NCBI RefSeq assembly: GCF_009377185.1
Contig: NZ_VJZC01000002.1
Location: 30,433 to 94,432 of the forward strand
DNA: 64,000 nt
Direction of reading: 5' to 3'
From: Streptomyces spongiae
Lineage (GTDB): Bacteria; Actinomycetota; Actinomycetes; Streptomycetales; Streptomycetaceae
The position numbers and the translations under genes are program-made. The notes beneath the pieces were generated by a model, which ran no database searches, was not told where the DNA came from, and saw only the letters and a list, made by a program, of their open reading frames with translations. This document shows positions 49,837 to 58,994 of the stretch, in pieces (the first letter of the stretch is position 1; every line of letters begins with the position of its first letter).

Positions 49837-51158
49837 CCCCCGTACACCTTCTGCGTTTCGAGCTCCTGCTTGAACTCGTCCGCCAGCTTGGTGAGTTCGG
49901 CCTTCGGGTCGGCGTCGCAGCGGGCGAACAGGCCGTTGAGGGTCTCCCCGGACTTCTGGCGGAACGGCTGCCAGTTCGGCACGTTCGGGGTGTAGCGGCC
50001 GTGCGCGTTGAACTCGTCGACGAACATCTTCCAGCGGGCGTCGCCGCCGCGCTCCGCGACGGTGTCGACCTTCTTGTTCACCGAAAGACGCACGGGCGGC
50101 TCGGGCCTGGTGGAGTTGAGGCCGATCTTCTGCCCCTTGGGCGAGATCAGGAACTCGGCGAGGCGGCGCTGCTGCTCCTGGAGCTTCGAGCCCGCCATGA
50201 GGTAGACGTTCTCGCCCTCCGCCAGCGTCGCCTGCCCGCCGGGCCCCGCGGGGGAGGCGATGACCTCGAACTTCTTGCCGAGGTCCACGTCGTACTTGCC
50301 GACCATGTACGGCCCGGTCATGTAGACGCCCGCCTTGCCGCTGCTGAAGAACTCGTGGGCGTCCTTGGTCTGGAGGGTGAGCGCGCCCGGCACGACGACC
50401 TTCTCCTCGCAGAAGAGGTCCTGCATCCACCGCGCCGCGGCCACCGACTGCGGGGAGTCGACCGCCGGGACGTACTTGCCGTCGCCGGACTCGGTGAGGA
50501 AGTCGCCTCCGCCCTGCCACAGGTAGGAGGCCGCCCACCAGGAGGCGTAGCCGCGATCGGTGGAGGCGGGCACGAGCATCCCGTACGTGTCGTCCTTGCC
50601 GTTGCCGTCTGGGTCCTTCGTCTGGAATGCCTTGGCCAGGGCGGTGAGGTCGTCCCAGGTCCTCGGCTGCTTCAGGCCGAGCTTCTCGCGCCAGTCCTTG
50701 CGGATGAACGTGGCGAACGACTGCACATTGAAGGGCACGCCGTAGTACTTGCCGTCGAACGCCTTGGCCTGGTCCCACGCCCTGTCGAGCAGATCGGCCG
50801 ATCCCTTGAGTTTGTCCCTGTCGACCTCCTGGACGAGCCCCTGGGAGACGTTCGTGCCCAGCATTCCGGAGTCGTTGATGACGATGTCGGGCAGGTCGCG
50901 GGCGGTCGCGGCCTCGGCGACGCGCTGCTCGAAGTTGTCCAGGATCGGGGTGTACTCGACCTTCACCCCGGTCTCCTCGGTGAACTCCGCGAAGATCTTC
51001 TTGTACACGGCTCCGGTGACGGGGGAGGAGCGGGACCACACCTCCAAAGAGCCGTCGGACGAGCCGCCCGAGGACGATCCGGTGCCGGAACCGCAGGCGG
51101 TGAGGACGGTGAGGCCGGCCACGGCCAGGGCGGCGGAGAGACCGCGGGACGTACGCAT
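49833..51158 (-). CDS. Sugar ABC transporter substrate-binding lipoprotein (CUT1)
   Basis: This 441-residue family 1 solute-binding protein has a lipoprotein signal ending LTVLTACGSG, so Cys22 should be lipidated, and a Ser/Gly-rich tether. Ligand-fold segments are SLEVWSRSS, VEYTPILDNFEQRV, and KAGVYMTGPYMVGKYDV. ATG 51158 has GGAG 8 bases upstream. It is the first gene of the fucosidase-lyase operon and follows a promoter containing LacI-like palindromes. Its cargo is likely an oligosaccharide released by the secreted lyase or fucosidase. Confidence 0.9.
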   Translation of the reverse strand: MRTSRGLSAALAVAGLTVLTACGSGTGSSSGGSSDGSLEVWSRSSPVTGAVYKKIFAEFTEETGVKVEYTPILDNFEQRVAEAATARDLPDIVINDSGMLGTNVSQGLVQEVDRDKLKGSADLLDRAWDQAKAFDGKYYGVPFNVQSFATFIRKDWREKLGLKQPRTWDDLTALAKAFQTKDPDGNGKDDTYGMLVPASTDRGYASWWAASYLWQGGGDFLTESGDGKYVPAVDSPQSVAAARWMQDLFCEEKVVVPGALTLQTKDAHEFFSSGKAGVYMTGPYMVGKYDVDLGKKFEVIASPAGPGGQATLAEGENVYLMAGSKLQEQQRRLAEFLISPKGQKIGLNSTRPEPPVRLSVNKKVDTVAERGGDARWKMFVDEFNAHGRYTPNVPNWQPFRQKSGETLNGLFARCDADPKAELTKLADEFKQELETQKVYGG

Positions 51159-51250
51159 GAGGAAGGCTCCGATCGAGGCGAGTGAACGGGCAGTTCGGCG
51201 GATCAAGGGAGCGGAGAGCGGGAGAGCGGGCGAGCAGAGGCGGAGCGCAG

Positions 51251-51280
51251 CGTGCGGGGCTGAACCGTGCGGGGCTGAAC
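51251..51280. repeat. Exact 15-bp tandem duplication in the operon leader
   Basis: CGTGCGGGGCTGAAC at 51251-51265 is repeated without change at 51266-51280. It lies in the 5' leader of the binding-protein operon, roughly 95 bases upstream of its start. Confidence 0.85.
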
Positions 51281-51293
51281 GCGGTGCGATCTC

Positions 51294-51357
51294 TGCGCAA
51301 TCTTTCGCATACTTCGGCGAGTGGCCGTAACGTAAGAGAAACATCGGATGTCGTCAA
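51294..51357 (-). promoter_or_regulatory. Promoter of the fucosidase-lyase operon with LacI-type palindromes
   Basis: On the minus strand, TTGACG (51357-51352) and TACGTT (51334-51329) are spaced by 17 bp. Inside the spacer lies the palindrome ACATC-G-GATGT (51341-51351). Just downstream of the -10, TGCGCAATCTTTCGCA (51294-51309) is a 16-bp imperfect palindrome of LacI type. Both sit between the operon and the divergent LacI gene. Confidence 0.55.
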
Positions 51358-51425
51358 GAGTTCGCGTCGGACGTTTCCGTGCTGCTTTGATGCCTGAACT
51401 CGGCTTTTGTTCAAGGGAGTACGTA

Positions 51426-52451
51426 GTGGCGAAGCGAAAGACGCTGGCAGCTATCGCCGGTGAAGCGGGGGTCTCCATGCCGACGGTCTCCAAGGTTCTG
51501 CACGGGAGGTCGGATGTATCGGAGGACACCCGGGACCGGGTGAGGCGTCTGCTGCGGCAGTACGGCTATCCGCAGCCGGGCCGCGGCCACCGTCCGCCCG
51601 GCGGTGGGCAGATCGAGTTCGTCATCAACGAACTCGACAACCCGTGGGCCGCCGAACTGATCCGGGGTGCCGAGGCGGCGCTGCGTCCCGAGGGGGTCGG
51701 GCTCGTCGTCAGCGCGGTCCACAAGGATCAGGAACAGGCCGAGCGGTGGGGCCGGGCGCTGCGCGAACGCGGCTCGATGGGGGCGATCCTCGTGCTCTCC
51801 GAGCTGTCCGCCGCGCGCGAGGCCGACCTGCGCGACCACGGCATCCCGTTCGTGATCGTGCAGCCGTCCACCGACGCGAGCGCCGACGCACCGTCCGTGG
51901 GCTCCACGAACTGGCACGGCGCCTACGCCGCCACACACCATCTGGCCGACCTCGGACACCGCCGCATCGCCGCCCTCATGGGTCCGGCCCACCGGCACTC
52001 GCCCCGCACCCGGCTGCACGGCTACCGCGCCGCCCTTGAGGACGCGGGTCTGCCGTTCGACCCGGACCTCGTGCGCCACGGGACGTACGCCCGAGGGCCC
52101 GCGCGATCCCTCATGCATGAGCTGCTGGATCTCGCACAGCCACCGACCGCCGTCTTCGCGGGCAACGATCTGCAGGCGCTCGGCGTCTACCGGGCCCTGC
52201 GGGAGAGGAAGTTGAGCGTGCCGGACGACGTGAGCGTGGTGGGCTTCGACGATCTGCCCTTCACACAGTGGATCTCGCCGGAGCTGACCACGGTGCGTCA
52301 GCCGCTCGACGAGATGGCCGCCGTCGCCGCCCGCCTGGTGGTGCGGCTCGCGCGCGGTGAACAGCCCGAGTCGGTGAACCTGGAGCTGCCGACCACGCTG
52401 GTGGTGCGCGAGAGCACCGGACCCGCGCCGGTGGCGCCGCTGTCACGGTGA
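51426..52451 (+). CDS. LacI-family transcriptional regulator of the fucosidase-lyase operon
   Basis: This 341-residue regulator has the LacI helix-turn-helix at residues 4-55 (TLAAIAGEAGVSMPTVSKVL) and the hinge up to about 60. A periplasmic-binding-protein-like sensor follows (HLADLGHRRIAALMGP, VFAGNDLQALGVYRAL, DDVSVVGFDDLPFTQW). GTG 51426 is chosen because GGGAG lies 6 bases upstream and it gives the normal short N-terminus. It is divergent from the sugar ABC operon with palindromes in the shared promoter. The inducer is probably a sugar from the polymer. Confidence 0.88.
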   Translation: MAKRKTLAAIAGEAGVSMPTVSKVLHGRSDVSEDTRDRVRRLLRQYGYPQPGRGHRPPGGGQIEFVINELDNPWAAELIRGAEAALRPEGVGLVVSAVHKDQEQAERWGRALRERGSMGAILVLSELSAAREADLRDHGIPFVIVQPSTDASADAPSVGSTNWHGAYAATHHLADLGHRRIAALMGPAHRHSPRTRLHGYRAALEDAGLPFDPDLVRHGTYARGPARSLMHELLDLAQPPTAVFAGNDLQALGVYRALRERKLSVPDDVSVVGFDDLPFTQWISPELTTVRQPLDEMAAVAARLVVRLARGEQPESVNLELPTTLVVRESTGPAPVAPLSR

Positions 52452-52527
52452 CCCCACCGCGTGGACGGACGCGGACCGAGACGCGGACGGCGCCGGACAG
52501 TGGCCGCCGCGCAGCCCCGACAACCCG

Positions 52528-53430
52528 TCACACGCCGAACAGCCCTGCCGCGTTGTCGTGGCAGACCGCCCTCAGCCAGTCCTCTCCCAGATCCAACCGT
52601 TCCAGGGCGTGGAGCTGGTGGATATAGGGATAGGGGATGTTGGGGAAGTCGGAACCGAGCAGGATGCGGTCACCGAGCCCGGCCAGCCGGGGCAGGGCCC
52701 GGCGGGGGAACGGCATGAACCCCTCGGCGAAGTCGGTGAACGCCGCCGTCGTGTCCAGCCGCACCTCCCCGTACCGCTCGGCGAGGCCGAGGAACTCCTC
52801 GTACTCGGGCATCCCCATATGCGCGACGATCAGCGGCAGCCGGGGATGCCGGGCCAGCACCCGCGCGATCGGCTCGGGGCCGGTGTGCTTGCCGGGCGCG
52901 GGCCCGGAACCGCAGTGGATCACCACGGGTATCCGGGCCTCGGCCGGCAACCCCCAAGCCGACTGGAGCAGTTCGTCGGCCGGGTCGTAGGCCCCCACCT
53001 GCACATGTGCCTTGAAGACGCGCGCGCCCGCCTCGACTGCCTCCTCGACGTATGCCTCGACGCCCGGCTCGGGGTAGAGGGTGGCGGTGTGCAGACAGTC
53101 GGGGGTGCGGCGGGCGAAGTCGGCCGCCCAGTCGTTCAGCCAACGGGCCATGGCCGGCTTGTGCGGGTAGAGCAGCGAGGTGAAGGCCCGTACACCGAAC
53201 TCCCGTAGCAGGGCCGTCCGTTCCGCCTCCTCCTTCCGGTACGTGATCGGCCACTCGAGCCCACCGGTCAGCGGTCCGAGCGAGTCGAAGTAGTCCCAGA
53301 CCTTGCGCAGGACACGCTCGGGCATGAAGTGCGTGTGCACGTCGACCAGCCCGGGAAGGCCGAGCCGGCCCCAGAAACGGCGGACCTCACCGGCCTCGTC
53401 ACCCACAGGCACATCACGGTGATCATTCAT
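52528..53430 (-). CDS. Amidohydrolase family protein (metal-dependent hydrolase)
   Basis: This is a 300-residue amidohydrolase-2-type TIM barrel. Metal motifs are VDVHTHFMP near residue 28, PVVIHCGSG near 165, IVAHMGMPE near 195, and the late aspartate in LLGSDFPNIPY near 265. Such enzymes hydrolyse lactones, amides or decarboxylate carboxylic acids. It is the last gene, 69 bases after the transporter stop, in a unit of uronate/aldonate genes, so a lactonase-like role is conceivable but unproven. ATG 53430 is preferred; a GTG three codons earlier is possible. No signal peptide is visible. Confidence 0.83.
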   Translation of the reverse strand: MNDHRDVPVGDEAGEVRRFWGRLGLPGLVDVHTHFMPERVLRKVWDYFDSLGPLTGGLEWPITYRKEEAERTALLREFGVRAFTSLLYPHKPAMARWLNDWAADFARRTPDCLHTATLYPEPGVEAYVEEAVEAGARVFKAHVQVGAYDPADELLQSAWGLPAEARIPVVIHCGSGPAPGKHTGPEPIARVLARHPRLPLIVAHMGMPEYEEFLGLAERYGEVRLDTTAAFTDFAEGFMPFPRRALPRLAGLGDRILLGSDFPNIPYPYIHQLHALERLDLGEDWLRAVCHDNAAGLFGV

Positions 53431-53499
53431 GCAGCCCACGATCGGCCCGGGCGGGTGGACGGGTCCACTCCTCTGCGCGAGGGATCCCTGAGGGATCCG

Positions 53500-54894
53500 T
53501 CACGGAGCGCTTGTCCCGGTCGCGGCCGACGGGCGGGCCGTGGCGTCGGGGAGGACGGACAGGTCGCGGTTGAGGGTTTCCGGCGACATCCGGGCCGCGA
53601 CCAGGCTGATGACCATCATCAGCGTCATGTAGGCCGCCACCGGGATCCACGAGCCGGAGAACGCCGTGAGCAAGGAGGCGCAGATCAGCGGTGCGACACC
53701 GCCGCCGAGCACGGAGGAGAACTCCCGGCCCAGGGTGACACCGGCGTAGCGGTAGCGGCTGCCGAACAGTTCGGGGAAGTAGCTCATCTGCACGCCGACA
53801 GCGCCCTGACCGGCCAGGACGAAGCCCACGATCATGGTCACGGTGATGGCGAGGGGCGACCCGGTGTTGAGAGCGATGAAGGAGGGGCCGGGCAGCAGCA
53901 CCAGGGCGGTGAGGATCGCGGAATAGACGGGCCTGCGGCCGATCCGGTCCGAGAGGATGCCGAACCCGATCGCGCCGAGACCACCACACGCGGCTCCGAT
54001 CATGAGCACCTTCGGTACGAAGGAGGCGTCGACGCCGACCGTGGAGACCAGGTAAGAGGCCATGAAGACCTGGTAGGTGTACGACTGGGCACTGACGCCG
54101 ACGTTCATGAAAAGGGCGAGCAGCATGGGTTTCCTGCCGTGCCGGAAGACCTCGGACACCGGTGACTTGGGCTTCTCGTGCTGCCGCTTGAACTCCTGGA
54201 AGACGGGGCTCTCGTTGAGCCGGCGGCGGATGATCAGCGCGGCGACGGTGACCAGCAGGCTGCTGGCGAAGACCAGCCGCCAGCCCCAGCTCATCAGCTG
54301 GTCCTCGGACAGGCTCTGGGCGAGGATCCAGGCGACGGCGCCGAGCACGGTGCCGAGGGCCGCACCGGTCATCACGAGCGCGGCGAGCCTGCCGCGCCGT
54401 CCTGGTAGCGCCGTTTCCGTGAGGAGAGTGGCGCCGCCGGACTGTTCCGCGCCCGCTCCGAAGCCCTGGAGGAAGCGGCACAGGACGAGCAACGCCGGTG
54501 CGATCACGCCGACTTGGGCGTACGTAGGCAGCACTCCGATGGCGAAGGTGGAGCCACCCATGAGGAGCAGCGTCGTGACCAGGATCCATTTCCGACCGAG
54601 CCGGTCACCGAAGCGGGAGAAGAACAGACCGCCGAGCGGGCGGGCCGCGAAGCCGACGGCGTACGCGGCGAAGCTGGCGAGGAGCGCGACCGCCGGCGAG
54701 GCGTTGGGGAAGAACAACTCGCCGAAGACGAGCGCCGAGGCCGTGCCGTAGATGACGAAGTCGTACTGCTCGAGGGCGGTGCCGATGAGCCCTGCCCAGG
54801 CGGCGCGGCGGACCGCGGCGGGATCGGCGGCGGTGGGCTCGGTGTGCGTGGGTGGTGTTGGTTCGCTCGTCAGGGACTTGGAGGGAGTGTCCAT
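53500..54894 (-). CDS. MHS-family MFS transporter (metabolite:H+ symporter)
   Basis: This 464-residue inner-membrane symporter has twelve predicted helices. It belongs to the ProP/ShiA/KgtP-like group that imports organic acids and similar solutes with protons. Family signs are GTALEQYDFVIYGTASAL at the first helix, the loop FFSRFGDRLGRKWIL, and RFLQGFGAGAEQSGGATLL. The ATG at 54894 has AGGAGG about 9 bases upstream. It lies between an amidohydrolase gene and the hexuronate-type genes, and probably imports an organic or aldonic acid for them. The substrate is not seen in sequence. Confidence 0.87.
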   Translation of the reverse strand: MDTPSKSLTSEPTPPTHTEPTAADPAAVRRAAWAGLIGTALEQYDFVIYGTASALVFGELFFPNASPAVALLASFAAYAVGFAARPLGGLFFSRFGDRLGRKWILVTTLLLMGGSTFAIGVLPTYAQVGVIAPALLVLCRFLQGFGAGAEQSGGATLLTETALPGRRGRLAALVMTGAALGTVLGAVAWILAQSLSEDQLMSWGWRLVFASSLLVTVAALIIRRRLNESPVFQEFKRQHEKPKSPVSEVFRHGRKPMLLALFMNVGVSAQSYTYQVFMASYLVSTVGVDASFVPKVLMIGAACGGLGAIGFGILSDRIGRRPVYSAILTALVLLPGPSFIALNTGSPLAITVTMIVGFVLAGQGAVGVQMSYFPELFGSRYRYAGVTLGREFSSVLGGGVAPLICASLLTAFSGSWIPVAAYMTLMMVISLVAARMSPETLNRDLSVLPDATARPSAATGTSAP

Positions 54895-55030
54895 CGTCCA
54901 TGCCTCCTTGAATGGGGATGGCCTCAGACGGTTGGGGGACGTCGAGGTGCGGCGATGCGGTTACTGCATGAGATGTCCGGGCGCTCGCGTCAAGCGGTCG
55001 CAGCCCGGGAGCGGTGCGCCGAAAGGGCGC

Positions 55031-55189
55031 TCAGGCGGCCGCGCCGTGGGGACGGACGACCCTGCCCTCGGCGGTGTAGCGCATGTCCGAGCCGCAGACG
55101 CCCACGGCGTCGGGCCCGGGTGGGCTGACGGGGATCTCCTGGACGCGGAGGTCGTGCGGGCCGTGCGGTACGGCGGTCCGAGTGGTCAT
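55031..55189 (-). pseudogene. Relic of a zinc-type alcohol/polyol dehydrogenase
   Basis: This is a 52-codon frame whose start reads like the N-terminus of sorbitol/idonate-type zinc dehydrogenases: HGPHDLRVQEIPVSPPGP, then the metal-ligand motif GVCGSDMRY and GRVV. The 8-10 residues that normally lie between the PGP and GVCGSD motifs are missing in frame, and the remaining 300 or so residues are absent. Intact members have about 340 residues. It sits between the MHS transporter and the mannonate oxidoreductase, so an operon dehydrogenase was probably lost by deletion. The 350-bp gap around it holds nothing else but a small hairpin. Confidence 0.65.
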
Positions 55190-55210
55190 GGAGGTCGGTT
55201 CTGACACGGT

Positions 55211-55226
55211 CTCACATCCTTGTGAG
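55211..55226. other. Small perfect hairpin in front of the dehydrogenase relic
   Basis: CTCACA (55211-55216) pairs with TGTGAG (55221-55226) around TCCT. It lies between the oxidoreductase stop (55245) and the relic start (55189). It could be a weak terminator or processing site, or a leftover from the deletion. Confidence 0.35.
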
Positions 55227-55244
55227 CGGAGGGCGGGGGCGGGC

Positions 55245-56780
55245 TCAGACCACCAGCAGCGGCTCCGAGTCCGCGGCCTCGGCCGCGGCGTGTGCCGCCG
55301 CGGCCGTGCCGTGCCGTGCGAGGACACCGATGAGTTCGGCGACGCGCTCGGCGAAGGCGGGATGGTCGGCGAGGGAGTCGCCGAGCAGGCCGGTGTCGAT
55401 GACGGTGGCCACGAAGTCCGGTACGGACGTGCTGCGTTCGGCTGTCTCGCGGAGACGGTCGCGGGCCGGGTCCGCCATGGCGGCGGCGTGCGGGCCCGGA
55501 TCAAGACCGGACGGCGGAGCCATGCAGCACAGGTACGCGGCGACGGTGAGCGCGAGATGGTGGGGCATGCGTCCGCGCCGCAGCTGGAGCAGCGCCGGGT
55601 CCGGCACGCGCTGGCGGAGCTTCACGGAGCCGTCCGAGCCGACCTGCCGGGTGCGGTGGCCCAGCGCGGAGTTGGCCCAGCGCTCGAAGAGCTGTGCCAC
55701 ATAGGCGTCGAGGTCGATGTCGTCGGGGACGGTCAGGCTGGGCAGGTAGTCGTCGCGCAGCACGCGTCGTGCCGCCTCGGCGACGAAGGGCCGGCCGATG
55801 GCGTCCGGGACGGTCGCCCGGCCGTCCAGGGCACCGAGGTAGGCGATGAGCGAGTGCGTACCGTTCAGGAGACGGAGTTTGAGCAGTTCGTACGGCTCCA
55901 CGTCGTCGGTGAACAGGGCGCCGCCGTGCTCCCAGCCGGGCCGTCCCGCGGCGAACCGGTCCTGGAGGACCCACATGGTGAACGGCTCGGCGGGGACGGG
56001 GACTTCGTCGCGTACGCGGAGGTGGTCGGCGACCGTGGTGCGGTAGGTGTCCGTGGTGGCCGGGACGATCCGGTCGACCATGGTGTTCGGGAACGCCACA
56101 CCGGTGTGCGGACCGTCGTCCAGCCAGTCGGCCAGTTCGTTCGCCTCGGCGCGCGGCAGCGCCTCGGCGAACTCCCGTACCAGGCGGGCGGTCTGGGTGC
56201 CGTTGCCCGCGAGGTTGTCGCAGCTCAGCACCGTCACCGGCGTCGCGTGCTTCCGCAGGCGGCGCTGCAGACCGCGTACGACCTGGCCGATCGTGGTCCG
56301 CGGTGGAGTGTCCCCGCGCAGGTCGGCGCGTACTCCGTCGTGGTCGAGGTCGAGATGTCCGGTGCGCGGCGAGAAGGTGTAGCCGTGCTCGGTGACGGTG
56401 AGGGAGACGATCCGGGTGCCGGGGGCCGCGATGGCGTCGACGACGGCGTCCGGGTGGTGGGCCGCGACGAGTGCGCCGGTGTGCACGGCGGGTACGGAGA
56501 CCCGTGAGCCTTCGGGGGAGATCTCCACCACGGAGTACCGGTGGTCCTGTTCCCGCAGCGCGTCGGCCACGGCGGTGGAGCGGCTCGCCACGCCGAGGAT
56601 GCCCCAGGGGCCGTCGGCGTGGTCCAGCGCCGACGCGGTGTAGACGGCCTGATGGGCGCGGTGGAAGTTGCCGAGCCCGAGGTGCACGATGCCGGTCTCC
56701 GTGACCGTGCGCCGGTGCACCAGCGAACCCGAAGGCAAGGTAAGGGAGTTGAGGCGGGGGAGAGGGGAAGAGCTCGTCAT
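55245..56780 (-). CDS. Mannitol dehydrogenase-family oxidoreductase (mannonate oxidoreductase type)
   Basis: This 511-residue polyol dehydrogenase of the long-chain mannitol dehydrogenase family includes D-mannonate oxidoreductase (fructuronate reductase). The N-terminal cofactor region has IVHLGLGNFHRAHQAVY, and TVLSCDNLAGNG is typical. The catalytic lysine, asparagine and histidine lie in KLRLLNGTHSLIAYLG near residue 306. It starts 1 base after the stop of the mannonate-dehydratase-like gene. The two steps would link fructuronate to mannonate and then to 2-keto-3-deoxygluconate. A polyol such as mannitol or arabinitol is an alternative substrate. Confidence 0.86.
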   Translation of the reverse strand: MTSSSPLPRLNSLTLPSGSLVHRRTVTETGIVHLGLGNFHRAHQAVYTASALDHADGPWGILGVASRSTAVADALREQDHRYSVVEISPEGSRVSVPAVHTGALVAAHHPDAVVDAIAAPGTRIVSLTVTEHGYTFSPRTGHLDLDHDGVRADLRGDTPPRTTIGQVVRGLQRRLRKHATPVTVLSCDNLAGNGTQTARLVREFAEALPRAEANELADWLDDGPHTGVAFPNTMVDRIVPATTDTYRTTVADHLRVRDEVPVPAEPFTMWVLQDRFAAGRPGWEHGGALFTDDVEPYELLKLRLLNGTHSLIAYLGALDGRATVPDAIGRPFVAEAARRVLRDDYLPSLTVPDDIDLDAYVAQLFERWANSALGHRTRQVGSDGSVKLRQRVPDPALLQLRRGRMPHHLALTVAAYLCCMAPPSGLDPGPHAAAMADPARDRLRETAERSTSVPDFVATVIDTGLLGDSLADHPAFAERVAELIGVLARHGTAAAAHAAAEAADSEPLLVV

Positions 56781-56781
56781 C

Positions 56782-58005
56782 TCACCAGTCCGTCATCGAG
56801 CCGTCGCGGCGCCGGGCGACGGGCAGGTAGGCGGGCTCGTAGGGGAAGCGCGCGGCCAGGGTCTCGTCGAGTTCGACACCGAGTCCCGGGGCGTCACCGG
56901 GGTGCAGATATCCGTCGGCGTAGCTCCAGTCGTGCCGGAACACCTCGTGGACCAGTGGTTCGTAGCCCATGTACTCCTGGATGGCGAAGTTGGGTGTCGA
57001 CAGGCCGACGTGGAGGGACGCCGCCAGGGCGACGGGGGAGACGTCGGAGGGGCCGTGCGGGCCGAGCCTGACCTGCCAGACCTCGGCCAGTGCGGCGATC
57101 CGCCGCAGATGACTGATGCCGCCGGCGTGGGTGACACAGGTCCGTACGTAATCGATCAGCTGCTCGGTGATGAGCGACTGGCACTCCCAGACGGTGTTGA
57201 ACACCTCGCCGATCGCGAGGGGCGTCGTGGTGTGCCGGCGCACATGCCGCAGAACCTCCTGGTTCTCGGCGGGTGTGACGTCCTCCAGCCAGAAGAGGTC
57301 CACCTCCTGCAGAGCCTGCCCGAGGCGGGCCGCCTCGTTCGGGGTGAGCCGGTGGTGGGCGTCGTGGAGGAGGTGCAGTTCGGGTCCCACGTGGTCGCGG
57401 ACCGCGGCGAGGGCACCGGGCGCGTGCCGTAGATAGGCGGCCGTGTCCCACACCTCCTCGACGGGAGTGGTGCCGCGACCGGCCGGCTCGTAGCCCGCTG
57501 CCTCCCGGCTGACCCCGTAGACCGTGTCCAGACCGGGTACGCCCGTCTGTGCCCGGACGGCCCGGAAGCCGCGCTCGCGCTGTGCGTCGACGGAGTCGAG
57601 CAGTTGCGGGACGTCCCAGCCGGTGGCGTGGGTGTAGGACAGGACGCGGTCGCGGACCGGGCCGCCGAGGAGCTGGTGGACGGGCTGGCCGGTGGTCTTG
57701 CCCTTGATGTCCCACAGGGCGAGGTCCACCGCCCCGATGGAGGTCATGGTGACCGGTCCGCGCCGCCAGTAGGCCCCGCGGTACAGGTACTGCCAGGTGT
57801 CCTCGATCCGCGCCGGGTCCCGGCCGATGAGCAGGGGTGCGACGTGGTCGCGGAGGTAGGTGGCCACGGCGAGTTCGCGGCCGTTGAGGGTCGCGTCGCC
57901 CCAGCCGGTCAGCCCCTGCTCGGTGGTGATCTTGAGGGTGACGAAGTTGCGGCCCGGGCTGGTGACGACGACGTCCGCGGCGACGATGGTGTCGTGCTTG
58001 CTCAT
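56782..58005 (-). CDS. D-mannonate dehydratase-like enzyme (ManD, enolase superfamily)
   Basis: This is a 407-residue enolase-superfamily dehydratase of the ManD group. The capping domain comes first ([20 protein letters not shown]), then the barrel with metal ligands in [11 protein letters not shown] (near residue 213), WLEDVTP and IGEVFNT, and the [16 protein letters not shown] segment. ManD members convert D-mannonate or D-gluconate to 2-keto-3-deoxy-D-gluconate with Mg2+; activity ranges from strong to almost none, so the exact role needs caution. The start overlaps the 2-hydroxyacid dehydrogenase stop (ATGA), and the mannonate oxidoreductase follows after 1 base. Confidence 0.86.
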   Translation of the reverse strand: MSKHDTIVAADVVVTSPGRNFVTLKITTEQGLTGWGDATLNGRELAVATYLRDHVAPLLIGRDPARIEDTWQYLYRGAYWRRGPVTMTSIGAVDLALWDIKGKTTGQPVHQLLGGPVRDRVLSYTHATGWDVPQLLDSVDAQRERGFRAVRAQTGVPGLDTVYGVSREAAGYEPAGRGTTPVEEVWDTAAYLRHAPGALAAVRDHVGPELHLLHDAHHRLTPNEAARLGQALQEVDLFWLEDVTPAENQEVLRHVRRHTTTPLAIGEVFNTVWECQSLITEQLIDYVRTCVTHAGGISHLRRIAALAEVWQVRLGPHGPSDVSPVALAASLHVGLSTPNFAIQEYMGYEPLVHEVFRHDWSYADGYLHPGDAPGLGVELDETLAARFPYEPAYLPVARRRDGSMTDW

Positions 58006-58994
58006 CGGGCCACCCCCACGATGTTGTGCAGCCCCTGCCCCGTGGCCAGGCGGCGGATGTTCTCCGTGATGTCGGCCGACCGGCGGGTGAAGGTCTGCCT
58101 GCTGAGCCCCGAGGAGTGGGGTGTCATCAGGACGTTGGGCAGCTCGTGGAAGGGGTGGCGGCTCGGTCGCCCCGTCCGCCCGTCCGCCGGGTAGTCGTAC
58201 CAGACGTCGAGGGCGGCTCCCCCGATCCCACCGTCGCGCAGGGCGGTGTACAAGGAGTCCTCGTCGACCACCGGACCACGACCGACATTGATCAGGACGG
58301 CCGATTCCCGCATCGTCGCCAACTCCCGTGCTCCGATCAGCCCGGTGGTCCGGTCGGTGAGCGGTACGCAGACGACGACCACGTCCGCGGTCTCCATCAG
58401 GACACCCAGGTCGTCCACGCCACCGGCCCAGGCCAGCCGCTCGGCCACGGCGTCGACGTCGCCGCGCCGGGTGACGGCCACGCCCTGCGCACCGAACGCC
58501 CTCAGCCGCTGCCACGTACGGGCGCCGATGTGGCCGAAGCCCACGAAGCCGACGGTGGCCTCGCCCAGGAGGCCGGGATAGGCCGGTGGCTCCCAGGTGC
58601 CGCCGCGCAGGGCCGTGTCCTCGCGCAGGAAGCCGCGGCGCAGCAGAATCGCGGAGGCGACGACGTACTCGGCGATCGCGTCCTCGTGGTGGAAGGTGTT
58701 GGCTATCAGGGTGCCCGGCGGCAGCGCCCCGGCGTCGATCCGGTCGACGCCCGCTCCGACGGCGTGCACGAGCCGCAGCCGCTTGCCCGCGGCCGCCGTC
58801 TCGGCCGGGCAGTTCCCCGACACGAACACGTCCGCCTCGCCGAGTGCCGCACACAGCGCGTTGTGGTCCTGCGGGTCGGGCCAGTGCACGGTGGTGGCGG
58901 CCGGGAGGGATGCCTCGAACTGCTCGCGGAGCCGCGCCAGATGAGGATCGGTGACGACGACGGTCAGACCGCCGTCGCGTGGGTGGTCCGTCAT
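58002..58994 (-). CDS. D-isomer-specific 2-hydroxyacid dehydrogenase
   Basis: This 330-residue NAD(P)-dependent dehydrogenase has the Rossmann motif [16 protein letters not shown] near residue 150. The catalytic arginine lies in [12 protein letters not shown], and the histidine in [14 protein letters not shown] near residue 295. It overlaps both neighbours by 4 bases. In the context of uronate and aldonate genes it may reduce a 2-keto acid, such as a 2-keto-aldonate or glyoxylate/hydroxypyruvate. Confidence 0.87.
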   Translation of the reverse strand: MTDHPRDGGLTVVVTDPHLARLREQFEASLPAATTVHWPDPQDHNALCAALGEADVFVSGNCPAETAAAGKRLRLVHAVGAGVDRIDAGALPPGTLIANTFHHEDAIAEYVVASAILLRRGFLREDTALRGGTWEPPAYPGLLGEATVGFVGFGHIGARTWQRLRAFGAQGVAVTRRGDVDAVAERLAWAGGVDDLGVLMETADVVVVCVPLTDRTTGLIGARELATMRESAVLINVGRGPVVDEDSLYTALRDGGIGGAALDVWYDYPADGRTGRPSRHPFHELPNVLMTPHSSGLSRQTFTRRSADITENIRRLATGQGLHNIVGVAR

